In this document: positions 12,090-13,313 of the stretch, one piece after another
How the letters are laid out: each line of letters starts with the position of its first letter
How positions within the stretch are numbered: the first letter of the stretch is position 1
Assembly (NCBI GenBank): GCA_946534745.1
Contig: CAMNDA010000300.1
Coordinates: forward strand, 1-13,313
Source: an uncultured Verrucomicrobiota bacterium
GTDB lineage: Bacteria > Verrucomicrobiota > Kiritimatiellia > RFP12 > UBA3636
Direction of reading: 5' to 3'
DNA: 13,313 nt
Program-made: the position numbers and the translations under genes
The notes under the pieces: model-generated
The model's input: only the letters and a program-made list of their open reading frames with translations
Told to the model about the DNA's origin: nothing
Database searches by the model: none

Positions 12090-13313
12090 TCAGCGCAGCG
12101 AGGCGATGAAGTCCTTCATCTCGCCCGGGGTCTTCCCCTCGATGCACTGGCGGTGCCAGATCTCGAGGTTGATGAGCATCCACAGGCGGAAGTTGTGGTC
12201 GGCCTTGCCGCCGACGTGCTCGGCGACGAGGCGGTCGATGGCCTCCTGGTTGAAGAGGCCGAGCTCGACGAAGCGCGACTGCTTGAACAGCTTGAGCTGG
12301 AAATCCTTGAGGTCGCCGCGCAGCCAGCGCGCGATCGGGAAGCCGAAGCCCTGCTTCTTGCGGTCGATGAGCTCGCGCGGAAGGTAGCGCGCGGCGACCT
12401 GCCGCAGGAGCCACTTGAGGCCTCGATCGCGCCCCTTGAGCTTCAGGTTGCACGGGAGCGACGCCGCAAACTCGGTCACCCTGTAGTCGATGAGCGGCGG
12501 GCGGATCTCGATCGAGTGCGCCATGCTCATGCGGTCGGAGATCGCGAGGAGCTGGTCGGGCATGCGCGTCATGAGGTCCGTGTAGAGCATTTTGTCGAGA
12601 TGCTCGGTCGCGGCGCCGTCCTCGAAGAACGCGAGGATCTTGCCGACGGAGTCGGCGTTGCCGATCTGCGCCTTGGCCTTGTCGGTGAAGAGCCGCTCCT
12701 TCTCCTCCTGCGTGAAGCGCAGGACGGACATCGATCGGGCGTAGGCCTCGCCGTCGCTGCGGGCGTGGCCGCCGACATCGTTGAGCCAGCGGAGCTTGCC
12801 GGCGAGGCTCTTGTAGCCGAAGGACTCGGGGACGAGGCCGATCATCGGCCCGAGGACGCCGCGGCGGAGGAAGCCGGGAATGAGCCCGTAGAGGCGGGCG
12901 AGCTTCTGCCCGGCAAAGCGGTCGTAGCCGGCGAAGTTCTCGTCGCCGCCGTCGCCGGAGAGGACGACCTTGTCGTGCTTCGCGGCGAGGCGCGAGACGA
13001 GGAAGACGCCGACGCCGAACGGGTCGGCGGGCTCGTCCATGTGGTGGATCATCTCGGGGATCGTGCCGATGACGTCGGGCTCGGCGATCTCGTGGATCCA
13101 GTTGAGGCCGTACTGCTTGGCGACGATCTCGGCCCAGGGCAGCTCCGAGAGGTCCTGGTCCTTGACGCCGATGGAGAACGTATCGAAGGGCTTGCCGGCG
13201 ATCTTCGCCGTCATCGCGGTGACGAGCGAGGAGTCGATGCCGCCGGAGAGGAAGGTGGCGACGGGGACGTCGGAGAGCAGGTGCAGCTTCACCGTGTCGA
13301 GGAGGAGCGCCTC
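12090..13313 (-). CDS. asnB: Asparagine synthetase (glutamine-hydrolysing), C-terminal synthetase domain; 5' end outside the window
   Basis: 407 residues are visible of a family usually about 600-650 long. The missing part is the N-terminal glutaminase domain, which cannot be confirmed from here. The frame runs open to the window edge (first visible residues EALLLDTVKLHLLSDVP), so the GTG at 13292 is internal rather than the start. The ATP-pyrophosphatase P-loop SGGIDSS is at 13227-13247. It is followed by FDTFSIGVKDQDLSE, HHMDEPADPFGVGVFLVSRL and VVLSGDGGDENFAGYDRF, all standard for the synthetase domain that activates Asp with ATP and adds ammonia. LKWLLRQVAARYLPRELIDR and KKQGFGFPIARWLRGDL mark the C-terminal part. 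It precedes abfA by 19 bp on the same strand. Related asnB-like amidotransferases in surface-polysaccharide clusters may amidate other acids, so the acceptor is not certain. Confidence 0.92.
   Translation of the reverse strand, partial: EALLLDTVKLHLLSDVPVATFLSGGIDSSLVTAMTAKIAGKPFDTFSIGVKDQDLSELPWAEIVAKQYGLNWIHEIAEPDVIGTIPEMIHHMDEPADPFGVGVFLVSRLAAKHDKVVLSGDGGDENFAGYDRFAGQKLARLYGLIPGFLRRGVLGPMIGLVPESFGYKSLAGKLRWLNDVGGHARSDGEAYARSMSVLRFTQEEKERLFTDKAKAQIGNADSVGKILAFFEDGAATEHLDKMLYTDLMTRMPDQLLAISDRMSMAHSIEIRPPLIDYRVTEFAASLPCNLKLKGRDRGLKWLLRQVAARYLPRELIDRKKQGFGFPIARWLRGDLKDFQLKLFKQSRFVELGLFNQEAIDRLVAEHVGGKADHNFRLWMLINLEIWHRQCIEGKTPGEMKDFIASLR

Noticed and set aside
10142..12109. A 655-codon plus-strand frame opposite the arabinofuranosidase.
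   Set aside because: It mirrors abfA on the other strand and shows only composition-driven Arg/Ala/Val/Asp-rich sequence.

Overview
This window comes from a high-GC bacterial chromosome (mostly G/C at third codon positions) and is packed with genes. No rRNA, tRNA, CRISPR array, transposase or phage gene is visible. The gene mix (ExbB/ExbD, cytoplasmic hemicellulases closest in sequence to enterobacterial YicI and GH51 arabinofuranosidases, a SagB-type nitroreductase module, an RND pump, and a short heptamer repeat in an intergenic region) suggests a plant-fibre-associated Gram-negative bacterium. The PVC superphylum (Kiritimatiellota, Lentisphaerota or Verrucomicrobiota) is my best guess. This is inference; no marker gene here settles the taxonomy.

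Layout. (1) Positions 1-1107, minus strand: exbB followed by exbD (cut by the window edge), the motor pair that energises TonB-dependent outer-membrane uptake. (2) Positions 1108-1388: a 281-bp divergent intergenic region with an unusual density of structure: five tandem 7-bp units, two good inverted repeats (one with a TTCG tetraloop), a weak terminator-like element, and a likely promoter for the next gene. (3) Positions 1389-2576, plus: a GT4-like glycosyltransferase, overlapping tail to tail with (4) 2552-3385, minus: a metal-dependent sugar-phosphate isomerase/epimerase of the TIM-barrel family. (5) Positions 3386-3509: a divergent promoter region. (6) Positions 3510-8227, plus: a likely operon of a secreted two-domain protein (SGNH hydrolase fused to a SagB-type nitroreductase), an RND efflux transporter, and a small PII-like protein whose start codon overlaps the pump's stop codon. 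(7) Positions 8224-13313, minus: a tight three-gene unit, asparagine synthetase (5' end outside the window), GH51 alpha-L-arabinofuranosidase, and GH31 alpha-xylosidase.

How it may fit together. The two glycosidases have no signal peptide and complete catalytic residues. They probably finish, in the cytoplasm, the debranching of imported arabinose- and xylose-bearing oligosaccharides (arabinoxylan or xyloglucan fragments). ExbB/ExbD could power the outer-membrane step of such uptake. The plus-strand operon is the least ordinary part: a fused esterase/flavoenzyme-type exported protein, a pump with no adaptor or outer-membrane channel gene beside it, and a PII-like putative sensor translationally coupled to the pump. 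Three genes share a promoter-like motif around GGTAGAAT, and for two of them it lies so close to the ATG that their mRNAs should have almost no leader.
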